Shown: positions 10,278 through 19,442, counted from the first letter of the stretch. The stretch is DNA of 64,000 bases from Pelomonas sp. V22 (GCF_030014915.1 NZ_JAGIXS010000001.1:1488001-1552000); one strand, 5' to 3'. Notes: generated from the sequence alone by a model not told the origin. Program-made: numbers and translations.

Positions 10278-10437
10278 GGCCGTCAATCCGTCAACCCCCT
10301 CAAGCCAGTGGGGGCCGATGCAAAACACCAACGCATCCTCGGGCTTCCCCGTGCAAAGTTGTCACAAACAAGGCCTACGCTGCACCCGTCCTTGATCGAG
10401 CACGGACCGCGCGACGAGGACTTGCCCGCTGACGTTT

Positions 10438-10463
10438 TAACGATTGCGTTAGCAAACGTTTGC
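10438..10463. promoter_or_regulatory. LacI-family-like operator before the PEP-CTERM gene
   Basis: Two abutting palindromes: TAACG-N4-CGTTA (10438-10451) and the perfect 12-mer GCAAACGTTTGC (10452-10463). The second matches the central core of LacI/GalR-family operators such as PurR (GCAAACGTTTGC). It lies 32 bases before the ATG at 10496, where binding would block transcription of the PEP-CTERM gene and perhaps the lipoprotein gene behind it. No clear -35/-10 pair could be assigned. No LacI-type regulator is encoded in the window. Confidence 0.55.
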
Positions 10464-10495
10464 GGTTCGTTTGACCTCAGTTTTGGATCAACACC

Positions 10496-11200
10496 ATGCA
10501 GTTCAAGCCTGCCCTTTTCCTCATCGCCTCGGCTCTGGCCGCCTCCAGCGCCTTCGCCACCCCGATTGCGCAATGGGACTTCAACAACAGCAGCACCAAG
10601 CACACGTTCAGCATGAACGGCGCTTCGTTCGCCACGCTGGGGAACATCAGCACCGCCTTCGTCACGGGCTCCGGTTCGACCGACAAGGGCTCGCCCAACA
10701 ACGCGCTGAACACCTTGACCTATGGCACCGCAACGACCGGCAACATGACCCGCGGCGTGCAGTTCATGATCGACACCAGCGGCTACCAAGACCTGATCTT
10801 CAGTTTCGATCAGCGCAACAGCGGCACGGCCTCGGCATGGACCGCCCTGCTCTACACCTTGGACGACGGCGAAACCTGGACCAAGGCCCAGCAGTTCCAG
10901 ATGACCGGCACGAACTTCGTCAACAACCGCGGCTTCAGCTTTGCCGACATCGACGGCGCGGACAACAACCCGTTCTTCGGCATCCAGTTGGTGGCCATGT
11001 TCGCGCCCGGGACCAGCAACTATGTGGGCACCAGCGGCACCTACGGCTCGGGCGGCACGATCCGCTACGACATGGTCACCCTGTCCGGCACCGAGATCCC
11101 TGAAGTGATCATCGACGTGCCCGAACCCGGCAGCCTGGCCCTTCTGATGGCCGGCCTCGGAGGCATCGGCGTGGTGTCGCGCCGCCGCCGCTCGAACTGA
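10496..11200 (+). CDS. PEP-CTERM sorting domain protein
   Basis: A 234-residue exported protein: signal peptide (FLIASALAASSAFA), a beta-rich middle starting IAQWDFNNSSTKHTF, and a C-terminal PEP-CTERM tail, VPEPGSLALLMAGLGGIGVV followed by SRRRRSN. The tail is recognised and cleaved by an exosortase, which is not encoded in this window. Such proteins are usually surface or exopolysaccharide-associated. Codon use matches the neighbours. The gene sits behind LacI-type palindromes and ahead of the metallohydrolase lipoprotein in the same direction. The passenger domain is not one I can name. Confidence 0.9.
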   Translation: MQFKPALFLIASALAASSAFATPIAQWDFNNSSTKHTFSMNGASFATLGNISTAFVTGSGSTDKGSPNNALNTLTYGTATTGNMTRGVQFMIDTSGYQDLIFSFDQRNSGTASAWTALLYTLDDGETWTKAQQFQMTGTNFVNNRGFSFADIDGADNNPFFGIQLVAMFAPGTSNYVGTSGTYGSGGTIRYDMVTLSGTEIPEVIIDVPEPGSLALLMAGLGGIGVVSRRRRSN

Positions 11201-11237
11201 GCCGCCGCCCACCCAACTTTCATCGAGTGAACCGTGT

Positions 11238-11279
11238 CGCATCCGAGCGGATGCGTCGCATCAATGCGCCTTCGGCGCA
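11238..11279 (+). other. Tandem RNA hairpins between the PEP-CTERM and lipoprotein genes
   Basis: Two hairpins in a row: a 7-bp stem with a 4-base loop (CGCATCC / GGATGCG, 11238-11255), then a 6-bp stem with a TTC loop (TGCGCC / GGCGCA, 11265-11279). Neither is followed by a T run, so they look more like an mRNA processing or stabilising element than a terminator. If the lipoprotein started at GTG 11227 they would lie inside the coding region. Confidence 0.4.
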
Positions 11280-11328
11280 CGCAAAGCGAGCAAACGTGAG
11301 CACAACATCTTCTCCCCTCAGCATCTTC

Positions 11329-13752
11329 ATGACAGCCCATGGGCTGCGTCTGGCCAGCGTCACCGCGCTGACCCTGGCGCTCTCGGCCTGCGGCGGCGGT
11401 GAAACCGCCAAGTCGCAAGCCCAGGCCAGCACGGCCGGCGAGACGCGCGCCACCGCGCAGTCCGCCCACCCCAGCACCAAGTACCCCGACCACTACGAAT
11501 TCGAGGCCGCGCTGGACGTGCCTTTCATCAGCAGCGACAGCAAGGGCGCTCGCGTCCTGTCCGTGCTGATGGACTACCCCGGTGCGCCCGTGGGCCAATT
11601 GCTGGCCTACCGGGTCGAGCTGCTGGGCGCCGACGGCCAGTTGGTCCAGCAATGGGACGGCGTGGAGAGCTACACCGGCAAGTCGCAGGCCGTGCGCCTG
11701 ACCTGGGCTGGTCGCAGCGGCGAGCAGGCCAAGCTGGCCGACGGCATCTACACAGTCCGCATGACGGCGCTGAGCGCGGACGCGGACCAAGCACCCAAGG
11801 CAGGCAGCGCGGCCGCCCAGTTTGAAGCCTTGCGTAACGCGTCCGGCGCCGAACACGCGCCCATCACGCAAAGCTGGCCCCTGTCTCTGGGCAAGGCGCC
11901 GCGCGTGGCCATGCCCACGTTCAAGGCACTGCCCCTGGGCAGCGCCACCGACGCCGAAAAGCGCCGCGCCTCGGCCGCCGCCACCAGTGGCGGTTGGCCC
12001 TACACGATCTACTACGGCACCTTCCACGGCCAGACCAACGACTCGGACGGCGGCGGCGCCATCGCCACCTGCAGTTCTTCGCAAGCTGCGCAAAGTGGTC
12101 AGTACGGCCCTGACGCGGCGTTCCCCTATGCCAAGAATGCCGGTCTGGACTTCCTGGCCAACACCGATCACAACCATTACTTCGACGGCTCCTCCAGCAC
12201 CAACACGGCTGGCAGCGCCACCGCAGCGCGGGCCCGCTACCAAGCTGGCCTGACGATCGCCAGCAACTACTCGGCCGCCAACCCCAGTTTCCTGGCGCTG
12301 TACGGCATGGAATGGGGCGTCATCAACAACGGTGGGCACCTGAACATCTTCAACAGCAACGAGCTGTTCTCGTGGGAGTACAACAGCGCGGGCGAGCTGT
12401 TCGGCGACCGCTACACCTCCAAGACGGACTACGCCGCGCTGTACACGACGATGCGCTCGCTGGGACTGGTCGGGCAGTTCAACCATCCGGACAGCACCGG
12501 CCAGTTCCTCGCCAACGGCCAAGACCTCGGCTACACGGCAGACGGTGACGAAGTGATGGTGATGGCCGAGATCATGAACACCTCGGCCTTCTCGAACAAC
12601 ACGACCGAAACCGAGACCTCGCGCAGCAGCTACGAACCCACCTACAAGAAGTTGCTGGAGCGCGGCTTCCACGTGGCCCCCGCGACCAATCAGGACAACC
12701 ACTGCGCCAACTGGGGAGCCTCCTACACCAACCGCACGGCCGTCTTGATCCCCAACGGCACGGCGCTGAGCAAGGCCAGCATGGTCGAGGCCCTGCGCGC
12801 ACGCCGCGTTTTCGCCACGATGGACAAGTTCTCGCAGGTGGTGCTGAGCGCCAATGGCCACATCATGGGCGAGCGCTTCGACAACACCGGCGCGCTGAAC
12901 CTGAATGTCGGCTTCGCCAACTCGAATGGCCGCACGGTCGCGCTGACCGAGATCTACGAAGGCGTGCCAGGCCGCAATGGCACGGTGACCGTGCTGAGCA
13001 ACAGCCCGGCCCTGTCGATCACGCCCAGCCTGGGTCAGCACTTCTATTACGCCAAGCTCACGCAGGACGATGGCAAGGTGCTGTGGTCCGCTCCGCTGTG
13101 GGTCAACCAGACCGTGAGCGGTGCTGACACCACGCCGCCGACGGTCAACGCCAGTGTCACCGGCAGCACCGGCATGATCAGCATCGGCGCCACGGCCTCC
13201 GACAATGTCGGCGTTGCCAAGGTCGAGTTGTGGCTGGATGGTGGCCTGAAGGCCACGCTGACCAGCGCTCCCTACCAGCTGGACATCGACTCCGCGCTGC
13301 TGGCCAACGGCACGCACAGCCTGGTGGCCAAGGCCTTCGACGCCGCCGGAAACAGCACCGCCTCGGCGCCACTGAGCTTTGACGTCAGCAACGTCAGCGC
13401 CGGCATGACGGAGACCGAGACCAACAACACGGTGACGACCGCCAACGCCGTTGGCAACCGCACCACCATCACCGGCTTTGTTTCGTCCGCCTCGGACAAG
13501 GACTACTTCAGCGTCAACCTAGCACCCAACCAGCGCCTGCGTGTCGACATGGTTGGCCCGGCGGGCATCGACTACGACCTCTACCTGGTGACCAGCACCG
13601 GCGCCGGCCTGGCACGCTCGGAAACCGCCACTTCCAGCGAGTCCATGACCTACACCAATGGCACGGCCGCCCGCACGGTCTACATCAAGGTGCAGTCCTA
13701 CAGCGGATCGAGTGCCACCAAGGCCTACACGCTGACGGTCAGCTACCCCTGA
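11329..13752 (+). CDS. Lipoprotein with CehA/McbA-like metallohydrolase, Ig-like and PPC domains
   Basis: An 807-residue lipoprotein with lipobox LSAC at residue 21. The main domain has PHP/CehA-type metal-binding blocks: YGTFHGQTNDSDG, DFLANTDHNHYF, GMEWG...GHLNIF, QFNHPD and TNQDNHCANWG. It is followed by one bacterial Ig-like domain (DTTPPTVNAS...) and a C-terminal PPC domain (ETNNTVTTANAVG... to TLTVSYP), which is typical of secreted enzymes. It is probably a surface phosphodiesterase or carboxylic ester hydrolase. The ATG at 11329 gives the cleanest signal peptide; GTG codons at 11296 and 11227 are in frame. None has a strong ribosome site. Confidence 0.8.
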   Translation: MTAHGLRLASVTALTLALSACGGGETAKSQAQASTAGETRATAQSAHPSTKYPDHYEFEAALDVPFISSDSKGARVLSVLMDYPGAPVGQLLAYRVELLGADGQLVQQWDGVESYTGKSQAVRLTWAGRSGEQAKLADGIYTVRMTALSADADQAPKAGSAAAQFEALRNASGAEHAPITQSWPLSLGKAPRVAMPTFKALPLGSATDAEKRRASAAATSGGWPYTIYYGTFHGQTNDSDGGGAIATCSSSQAAQSGQYGPDAAFPYAKNAGLDFLANTDHNHYFDGSSSTNTAGSATAARARYQAGLTIASNYSAANPSFLALYGMEWGVINNGGHLNIFNSNELFSWEYNSAGELFGDRYTSKTDYAALYTTMRSLGLVGQFNHPDSTGQFLANGQDLGYTADGDEVMVMAEIMNTSAFSNNTTETETSRSSYEPTYKKLLERGFHVAPATNQDNHCANWGASYTNRTAVLIPNGTALSKASMVEALRARRVFATMDKFSQVVLSANGHIMGERFDNTGALNLNVGFANSNGRTVALTEIYEGVPGRNGTVTVLSNSPALSITPSLGQHFYYAKLTQDDGKVLWSAPLWVNQTVSGADTTPPTVNASVTGSTGMISIGATASDNVGVAKVELWLDGGLKATLTSAPYQLDIDSALLANGTHSLVAKAFDAAGNSTASAPLSFDVSNVSAGMTETETNNTVTTANAVGNRTTITGFVSSASDKDYFSVNLAPNQRLRVDMVGPAGIDYDLYLVTSTGAGLARSETATSSESMTYTNGTAARTVYIKVQSYSGSSATKAYTLTVSYP

Positions 13753-13771
13753 GCCAACTCAGCAATGAGAA

Positions 13772-13806
13772 GGCCCGGCTCCCGCAAGGGGCCGGGCCCT
13801 TTTTGT
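13772..13806 (+). terminator. Intrinsic terminator after the lipoprotein gene
   Basis: Stem GGCCCGGC-T-CCC / GGG-GCCGGGCC with a GCAA loop (13772-13798) followed directly by CTTTTTGTTGTT. It lies between the convergent lipoprotein and tyrS genes. The T run serves the + strand. Confidence 0.85.
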
Positions 13807-13831
13807 TGTTGCGTGTTGCTTCGAGCGGGGT

Positions 13832-15079
13832 TCAGGCAGCGAGCGTGACACGCGCGAACTTGCGCTTGCCGACCTGGGCGACGAACCTGCCCGCCTCCAG
13901 CTTGAGGCCCTTGTCGCTGATGGTCACGCCGTCGATCTTGACGCCGCCCTGCTCGATCATCCGCGTGGCCTCGCCACCGGAGGCCACTAGGCCGGCGCCG
14001 AGCAGCAGCTTGCCGATCAGCAGCGGCGCACCGGCGAGGCTCACCTCGGGAATCTCATCCGGAATGCCGCCCTTGGCGCGGTTGTTGAAGTCGGCCTCGG
14101 CCGCTTCGGCAGCTTCAGCACTGTGGAAGCGCGCCGTGATCTCCTTGGCCAGCATGACCTTGGCGTCCTTCGGGTTGCGACCAGCCTCGACCTCTGCGCG
14201 CAGGCTGGCGATCTCGGCCAGGCTCTTGAAGCTCAGGAGCGTGAACCACTTCCACATCAGCACGTCGCTGATCGACAGCACCTTGGCGAACATGGTGTTG
14301 GGCGCTTCAGTGATGCCGATGTAGTTGTTCTTGGACTTGGACATCTTGTCCACGCCATCCAGGCCCTCGAGCAGCGGCATGGTCAGGATGCACTGTGGCT
14401 CCTGGCCGTATTCCTGCTGCAGGTGGCGGCCCATCAGGAGGTTGAACTTCTGGTCCGTGCCGCCGAGCTCGAGGTCGCTCTTCAGGGCGACCGAGTCATA
14501 GCCCTGCATCAGCGGGTACAGGAACTCGTGCACCGAGATCGGGGTCTGCGCTGCGAAGCGCTTGGTGAAATCGTCGCGCTCCATCATGCGGGCGACCGTG
14601 TACTTGCTGGCCAGCTGGATCATGCCGGCCGCGCCCAGCGGGTCGCTCCACTCGGAGTTGTAGCGAATCTCCGTACGCGCCGGATCCAGCACCAAACTGG
14701 CCTGCTTGTAGTAGGTCTCCGCATTGGCCAGGATCTGTTCCTTGGTCAGCGGCGGGCGGGTGCTGTTGCGGCCGGACGGGTCACCGATCATCGAGGTGAA
14801 GTCGCCGATCAGGAAGATCACCTGATGCCCGAGGTCCTGCAGCTGGCGCATCTTGTTCAGCACGACGGTGTGGCCGATGTGGATGTCGGGCGCCGTCGGA
14901 TCCAGGCCCAGCTTGATGCGCAGCGGCACGCCGGTGGCCTCGCTCTTGGCCAGCTTCTTGAGCCAATCGGCCTCGGGCAGCAACTCGTCGGCACCACGCA
15001 GCGACTGCGCCAGGGCCTCGCGCACACGATCGGTCACCGGATGGGCGGGAGCTGCGGGGCTTGTTCGCGATTCGGACAT
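13832..15079 (-). CDS. tyrS: Tyrosyl-tRNA synthetase
   Basis: A 415-residue class I aminoacyl-tRNA synthetase that charges tRNA-Tyr. It shows HIGH at residues 67-70 ([13 protein letters not shown]), the KMSKS loop at 245-249, and a C-terminal S4 RNA-binding domain (EGGVKIDG-type, near [13 protein letters not shown]). Length and motif spacing fit the TyrZ-like branch common in betaproteobacteria. It is divergent from the M23 peptidase gene with about 190 bases between starts. Confidence 0.97.
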   Translation of the reverse strand: MSESRTSPAAPAHPVTDRVREALAQSLRGADELLPEADWLKKLAKSEATGVPLRIKLGLDPTAPDIHIGHTVVLNKMRQLQDLGHQVIFLIGDFTSMIGDPSGRNSTRPPLTKEQILANAETYYKQASLVLDPARTEIRYNSEWSDPLGAAGMIQLASKYTVARMMERDDFTKRFAAQTPISVHEFLYPLMQGYDSVALKSDLELGGTDQKFNLLMGRHLQQEYGQEPQCILTMPLLEGLDGVDKMSKSKNNYIGITEAPNTMFAKVLSISDVLMWKWFTLLSFKSLAEIASLRAEVEAGRNPKDAKVMLAKEITARFHSAEAAEAAEADFNNRAKGGIPDEIPEVSLAGAPLLIGKLLLGAGLVASGGEATRMIEQGGVKIDGVTISDKGLKLEAGRFVAQVGKRKFARVTLAA

Positions 15080-15140
15080 GGGCTGTGTAAAGTTTCCCCT
15101 AGCCTGCGCTAAGGTCTTGATTTCTCGGGTTTCCTAGGAA

Positions 15141-15167
15141 TTGACCGAGGTGGGGGCTCGGTATACT
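15141..15167 (+). promoter_or_regulatory. Putative sigma-70 promoter for the M23 peptidase-anmK pair
   Basis: TTGACC at 15141-15146 and TATACT at 15162-15167 with a 15-base spacer, slightly short. The predicted transcript would begin near 15174. That argues against the in-frame TTG at 15141 as the M23 start codon. Confidence 0.45.
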
Positions 15168-15272
15168 CGCGGCTCGCTTTTGGCGCCTGCGGGCTGCCCA
15201 GGGCACGCAAATTCTAGTGGACGCGGCCCCAGCGCCCTTCCTGACGCAGACACGAAAAGAACGACGAGCCCC

Positions 15273-16673
15273 GTGGGATTTACTGGCCGAGTGAACGATT
15301 GGATTGAAGAGCTGCAGAAGGCGGGCCGCCAGGCCGAAGCCTTTGCAGCCAAGCATCCGCGCGCACTCACCGGCAGTGTGGTCGGCGTCCTGAGCTGCTT
15401 TGCGATCACCGCTTTCGGTATCGCGCCGCTGGCCCCCGATGCGCAGGACCTGCCACAGCGCCAGGTCAGCGAGACGGTCACTACCGAAAGCCTCGAAGAG
15501 CAACTGGCCGCCCTGGCCGCCAACAAGCTTTCGCTGACCCGCAACGATTTCACCCGCTCGAGCGACACGGCCGACTCTCTGCTGCGCCGCATGGGTGCCT
15601 TCGACGTCGCCGCCGCCGCCTTCCTGCGCAGCGATCCGCTGGCCCGCCGCGTACTTCAAGGCCGTGTTGGCAAGATGGTGCAAGTCTCGGCCGACGCCTC
15701 CGGCACGGTGGACCGCCTGATCGCCCGCTTCCCGGCAGAGAAAGCCGAGCAGCAGGCCACGCACTTCAGCCGCCTGACGGTCGAACGCCAGGGCCAGGGC
15801 TTCGTTTCCCGGCTTGAGACGGTACCTATGCAGTCGCAGGTCCGCCTGGGCAGCGGCACGGTCCAGACCTCGCTGTTCGCCGCCACAGACGACGCCCGCA
15901 TCCCCGATGGCGTGGCCTCGCAACTGGCCGACATGTTCTCGGGCGACATCGATTTCCATCGCGAACTGCGCAAGGGCGACCGCTTCTCGGTCGTCTATGA
16001 AAGCCTGACCGCTGATGGCGAGCCCATCAACTGGGACGGCGCCGCCGGCCGCGTGGTGGCCGCGGAGTTCGTCAACAACGGCCGCAGCCATTCGGCCGTC
16101 TGGTACCGCGACAGCGGCACCGGCAAGGGCAGCTACTATGGCTTTGACGGCCAGAACAAGCGCCGCGCCTTCCTGGCCAGCCCGATGGAGTTCTCGCGCG
16201 TGACCTCCGGCTTCGCGATGCGATTCCATCCCATCCTGCAGACCTGGCGCCAGCACCTGGGCACCGACTACGGCGCCCCCACCGGCACGGCCGTGCGCAG
16301 CGTCGGCGATGGCACGGTGGAGTTCGCCGGCTGGCAGAACGGCTTCGGCAATGTCGTGCACCTGCGCCATGCCGGCGACCGCACAACGGTCTACGCCCAC
16401 CTGAGCAAGATCGACGTCAAGAAGGGCCAGCGCGTCGAGCAGGGTCAGCGCGTGGGCGCGGTCGGCGCCACCGGCTGGGCCACCGGCCCGCACCTGCATT
16501 TCGAATTCCGAGTCGGCGGCCGCCATCAAGACCCGCGCCTGATCGCCCGCGCCTCCGAGTCCGTGCCGCTGCCGGCCACGGCCCGCGCCCAGTTCAATCA
16601 GCAGGTCGCCAGCGCACAGACTCAGCTGCAGGTCGCCGCCAGCATCAGCAACGGCGTGAGCAGCGCCGACTGA
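15273..16673 (+). CDS. M23 family murein endopeptidase
   Basis: About 466 residues. A single membrane anchor near the N-terminus (ALTGSVVGVLSCFAITAFGIAPLA) is followed by an OapA/LysM-like middle region and a LytM domain with the zinc motif HLGTDYGAP (HxxxD) and GPHLHFE. Both are intact, so it should be an active DD-endopeptidase cleaving peptidoglycan cross-links, like MepM. The start is uncertain: GTG 15273 is used here, GTG 15291 is also possible, and TTG 15141 overlaps the likely promoter. It is followed 3 bases later by anmK, linking cell-wall cutting with muropeptide recycling. Confidence 0.88.
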   Translation: MGFTGRVNDWIEELQKAGRQAEAFAAKHPRALTGSVVGVLSCFAITAFGIAPLAPDAQDLPQRQVSETVTTESLEEQLAALAANKLSLTRNDFTRSSDTADSLLRRMGAFDVAAAAFLRSDPLARRVLQGRVGKMVQVSADASGTVDRLIARFPAEKAEQQATHFSRLTVERQGQGFVSRLETVPMQSQVRLGSGTVQTSLFAATDDARIPDGVASQLADMFSGDIDFHRELRKGDRFSVVYESLTADGEPINWDGAAGRVVAAEFVNNGRSHSAVWYRDSGTGKGSYYGFDGQNKRRAFLASPMEFSRVTSGFAMRFHPILQTWRQHLGTDYGAPTGTAVRSVGDGTVEFAGWQNGFGNVVHLRHAGDRTTVYAHLSKIDVKKGQRVEQGQRVGAVGATGWATGPHLHFEFRVGGRHQDPRLIARASESVPLPATARAQFNQQVASAQTQLQVAASISNGVSSAD

Positions 16674-16676
16674 CCG

Positions 16677-17780
16677 ATGGCAAGTTCCGCAGGGCTCTTC
16701 CTGGGCCTGATGTCTGGCACCTCGCTGGACGGTGTCGATGCGGTACTGGCCCGCTTCCCTTCCTCCACTGAAATCGAAGTGCTGGCGCATTGCCATCGGC
16801 CCTTCCCGGACGCGCTGCGCAGCGAATTGCTGGCCTTGAACGCTCCCGGCGACAACGAGGCTCACCGCATGGCCTTGGCCGCCAATGGCGTGTCGCGCAG
16901 CTATGCCGCTGTCGCCGCCCTGGCGTGCGAGGGCATCGCCGAGCCCATCCAGGCCATCGGCGCCCATGGCCAGACCATCCGTCATCAACCGCTGGCCTTC
17001 GACGGCTGCGGCTACAGCCTGCAGCTGCTGAACGGCAGCCTGCTCGCCGAGCTGAGCTGCATCGACGTGGTCTGTGATTTCCGCAGCCGCGATCTCGCGG
17101 CTGGCGGCCAGGGCGCACCACTGGTGCCCGCCTTTCATCGCGCACTGTTCGGCCGCACCGATGCCGAGGTGGCCGTGCTCAACATCGGTGGTTTCAGCAA
17201 TCTCAGCCTGCTGGCCCACGACGGCACGACCACAGGCTTCGACTGCGGCCCGGGCAATTGCCTGATGGATTTGTGGATCGCCGGCCAGCGCGGCCTGGCC
17301 TATGACGCCGATGGCGCCTGGTCGGCCAGCGGCTCGGTGCTGCCGGCGCTGTTGAAAGCCATGCTGGCCGAACCCTGGTTTGCCCTGGCGCCACCGCGCA
17401 GCACGGGCCGCGATTTGTTCAGCCTCGACTGGTTGCTCGGCCATGTGCGGGCCCATGCAGCCGACGCAAAGGCAGAGGACGTGCAGGCCACACTGCTTGA
17501 ATTGACCGTCGAGACCATCGCGCCGCATGTGGGCGCGGCCAGCGAGCTGCTGGTTTGCGGCGGCGGTGCCTTGAATGGCCGCCTGATGCAGCGCCTGCAG
17601 CAACGACTGCCAGCCAGCCAGGTGCTCAGCAGCGCCGCGCGTGGCCTGCCGCCCATGCAGGTCGAGGCCGCCGCCTTCGCCTGGCTGGCCCTGCGCTTCG
17701 TGCAGCGCGAGCCGGGCAATCTGCAGGCCGTGACCGGTGCGGCCGGGCCGCGCATCCTGGGCGCACTCTATCCACGCTGA
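16677..17780 (+). CDS. anmK: Anhydro-N-acetylmuramic acid kinase
   Basis: A 367-residue sugar kinase with the family signature GLMSGTSLDGVD at residues 10-21, the sequence GAHGQTIRHQP, the Asp of DCGPGNCLMD, and VCGGGALNGRLM near the C-terminus. It phosphorylates and opens 1,6-anhydro-MurNAc to MurNAc-6-phosphate in cell-wall recycling. It starts 3 bases behind the M23 endopeptidase gene and is probably in the same transcript. Length matches the family. Confidence 0.96.
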   Translation: MASSAGLFLGLMSGTSLDGVDAVLARFPSSTEIEVLAHCHRPFPDALRSELLALNAPGDNEAHRMALAANGVSRSYAAVAALACEGIAEPIQAIGAHGQTIRHQPLAFDGCGYSLQLLNGSLLAELSCIDVVCDFRSRDLAAGGQGAPLVPAFHRALFGRTDAEVAVLNIGGFSNLSLLAHDGTTTGFDCGPGNCLMDLWIAGQRGLAYDADGAWSASGSVLPALLKAMLAEPWFALAPPRSTGRDLFSLDWLLGHVRAHAADAKAEDVQATLLELTVETIAPHVGAASELLVCGGGALNGRLMQRLQQRLPASQVLSSAARGLPPMQVEAAAFAWLALRFVQREPGNLQAVTGAAGPRILGALYPR

Positions 17781-17815
17781 ATGAGCGAAGTCGCCGCTGG
17801 CAAGGCAGAAATGCA

Positions 17816-17837
17816 AAAGCCGCCCAAAGGCGGCTTT
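17816..17837. terminator. Terminator between convergent anmK and erpA
   Basis: Perfect 9-bp stem AAAGCCGCC / GGCGGCTTT with a CAAA loop. It carries A on one side and T on the other, so it can end both transcripts. On the - strand four Ts follow, serving erpA best. Confidence 0.75.
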
Positions 17838-17855
17838 CATGCGGAGTCTTGAAGC

Positions 17856-18227
17856 TCAGACCGAGAAGCTCGAGCCGCAACCGCAGGTGGTGCTGGCGTT
17901 CGGGTTCTTGATCACGAACTGGGCGCCTTGCAGGTCTTCCTTGTAGTCGATCTCGGCGCCCATCAGGTACTGCAGGCTCATCGCGTCGATCAAGAGCGTC
18001 ACGCCGTTCTTGTTCATCTGCGTGTCGTCTTCATTGGCCACCTCGTCGAAGGTGAAGCCGTACTGGAAGCCCGAGCAGCCGCCGCCCTGCACGAAGACGC
18101 GCAGCTTCAGCTCCGGGTTGCCCTCTTCAGCCACCAGGTCACGCACCTTGTCTGCGGCACTGTCGGTGAAGACCAGCGGTGCGGGCGGCATGTCGCTGGA
18201 GGTGGTGGATTCAAGCACTGCGCTCAT
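17856..18227 (-). CDS. erpA: Iron-sulfur cluster insertion protein ErpA
   Basis: A 123-residue A-type carrier (HesB/IscA family) that delivers Fe-S clusters to apoproteins. The three conserved cysteines are Cys51 ([11 protein letters not shown]) and Cys115/Cys117 (CGCGSSF). The start is ATG 18227, preceded by an AGGAA ribosome site; the frame is open further upstream but the family begins here. Position next to rpsI-rplM is the usual one in Burkholderiales. Confidence 0.95.
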   Translation of the reverse strand: MSAVLESTTSSDMPPAPLVFTDSAADKVRDLVAEEGNPELKLRVFVQGGGCSGFQYGFTFDEVANEDDTQMNKNGVTLLIDAMSLQYLMGAEIDYKEDLQGAQFVIKNPNASTTCGCGSSFSV

Positions 18228-18323
18228 GATTGCTGTTCCTGGCAAAAACCATCGATGGGCTGGATTGTCGTCTGAAATGCCGGCCCGCTCTTGACCATGG
18301 GCATTTGGGGGCGATTCCAGAAA

Positions 18324-18355
18324 CAACAAAGGCCACTGAACAGCGGCCTTTGTTG
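18324..18355 (-). terminator. Terminator of the rplM-rpsI operon
   Basis: Perfect 11-bp stem (CAACAAAGGCC / GGCCTTTGTTG) with a 10-base loop. On the - strand the descending arm is T-rich and runs into TTTC. It lies 48 bases after the rpsI stop. Confidence 0.75.
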
Positions 18356-18402
18356 AAAGACTGGCCCCTTCCGAAGAAAGTGAGCCAAGCTGGGAAAGTC
18401 GA

Positions 18403-18795
18403 TCAGCGCTTGCTGAACTGCTTCCGGCGACGTGCACCGTGCAGACCGACCTTCTTACGCTCGACTTCACGCGCATCACGCGTCACGAAGCCGGCGCGGC
18501 TCAGTTCGGGCTTCAGGGCTGCGTCGTAGTCGATCAGCGCACGGGTGATGCCGTGGCGCACGGCACCGGCTTGACCCGACTCACCGCCGCCATGGACGTT
18601 GATCTTGATGTCGAAGGCTTCACCATTGTTCGTCAGCAGCAGGGGCTGCTTGGCGATCATGATGGAAGTCTGACGGCCGAAATACTCAACGATGGCCTTG
18701 CCATTGATGATGATTTGGCCCGTGCCCTTCTTGATGAAGACGCGAGCGACCGACGACTTGCGGCGGCCGGTACCGTAGTTCCAGTTTCCGATCAT
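18403..18795 (-). CDS. rpsI: 30S ribosomal protein S9
   Basis: A 130-residue S9 protein. It has the start [15 protein letters not shown], the central [15 protein letters not shown] block and the C-terminal RRKQFSKR tail whose last Arg reaches the ribosomal P site. It is nine bases downstream of rplM in the standard two-gene operon. Confidence 0.99.
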   Translation of the reverse strand: MIGNWNYGTGRRKSSVARVFIKKGTGQIIINGKAIVEYFGRQTSIMIAKQPLLLTNNGEAFDIKINVHGGGESGQAGAVRHGITRALIDYDAALKPELSRAGFVTRDAREVERKKVGLHGARRRKQFSKR

Positions 18796-18804
18796 TGCCG
18801 TTCC

Positions 18805-19233
18805 TTAGATTTCCAGAGCCTTGGGCTGCTGGGCGGCGTGCGGGTGGGAACCACCGGCATACACCTTCAGCTTCTTCACCATGGCATAACCCAGCGGGCC
18901 CTTGGGCAGCATGCCCTTGACGGCCTTTTCCAGGGCGCGGCCCGGATGCTTGGCTTGCATGTCCTTGAACTTTGTGGCGTAGATGCCGCCAGGGAAGCCC
19001 GAGTGACGGTAGTACACCTTGTCATTGGCCTTGTTGCCAGTGACACGCAGCTTGTCTGCGTTGATGATGACGATGAAGTCACCGGTGTCGACGTGAGGCG
19101 TGTAGATGGCCTTGTGCTTGCCGCGCAAACGGAGTGCCACTTCGCTGGCAACACGTCCGAGCACCTTGTCGGTGGCGTCAATCACAAACCACTCGTGCGT
19201 CACTTCGGCCGGCTTGGCGCTGAAGGTCTTCAT
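18805..19233 (-). CDS. rplM: 50S ribosomal protein L13
   Basis: A 142-residue L13 with the family start [20 protein letters not shown], the conserved [12 protein letters not shown] motif and the [12 protein letters not shown] end. It is an early-assembly 50S protein and the first gene of the rplM-rpsI operon, with a leader of about 170 bases from the predicted promoter. An AAAGA ribosome site lies just before the ATG. Confidence 0.99.
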   Translation of the reverse strand: MKTFSAKPAEVTHEWFVIDATDKVLGRVASEVALRLRGKHKAIYTPHVDTGDFIVIINADKLRVTGNKANDKVYYRHSGFPGGIYATKFKDMQAKHPGRALEKAVKGMLPKGPLGYAMVKKLKVYAGGSHPHAAQQPKALEI

Positions 19234-19413
19234 GAGATTCTTTCAAGTTCCGCCCAGCTCAGGAATGAACCGGCGGAGGATTAATTGGTTGAACTACAGC
19301 TGCGATGCCCTTGAATCGGTGCCGCTTTTTTGGCGAGATTTCTCCCACCAGCGCGACCTCTCATGCCGAGGCAACGAGCTTCTTCCCCGCAACCAAGTCG
19401 AGGAAAGCCCGCG

Positions 19414-19442
19414 AGTGTATCAGAGCCTCGGGAAATCCCCAA
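19414..19442 (-). promoter_or_regulatory. Putative promoter of rplM-rpsI
   Basis: On the - strand TTGGGG (19442-19437) and TACACT (19419-19414) are 17 bases apart. Both hexamers deviate from consensus, so this is a modest prediction. The resulting leader holds no structure I recognise as an L13 autoregulatory site. Confidence 0.35.

Noticed and set aside
10261-10290. Possible c-di-GMP (GEMM) riboswitch before the PEP-CTERM gene
   Set aside because: Only a GGCAAAC match is present; the GAAA-capped stem and the second conserved half are missing.
10261-10480. Sigma-54 promoter for the PEP-CTERM gene
   Set aside because: I looked for a GG-N10-GC core with TGGCAC/TTGC context and found none.
15099-17840. 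A 913-codon open frame on the - strand
   Set aside because: It runs opposite the M23 and anmK genes and shows only shadow composition.
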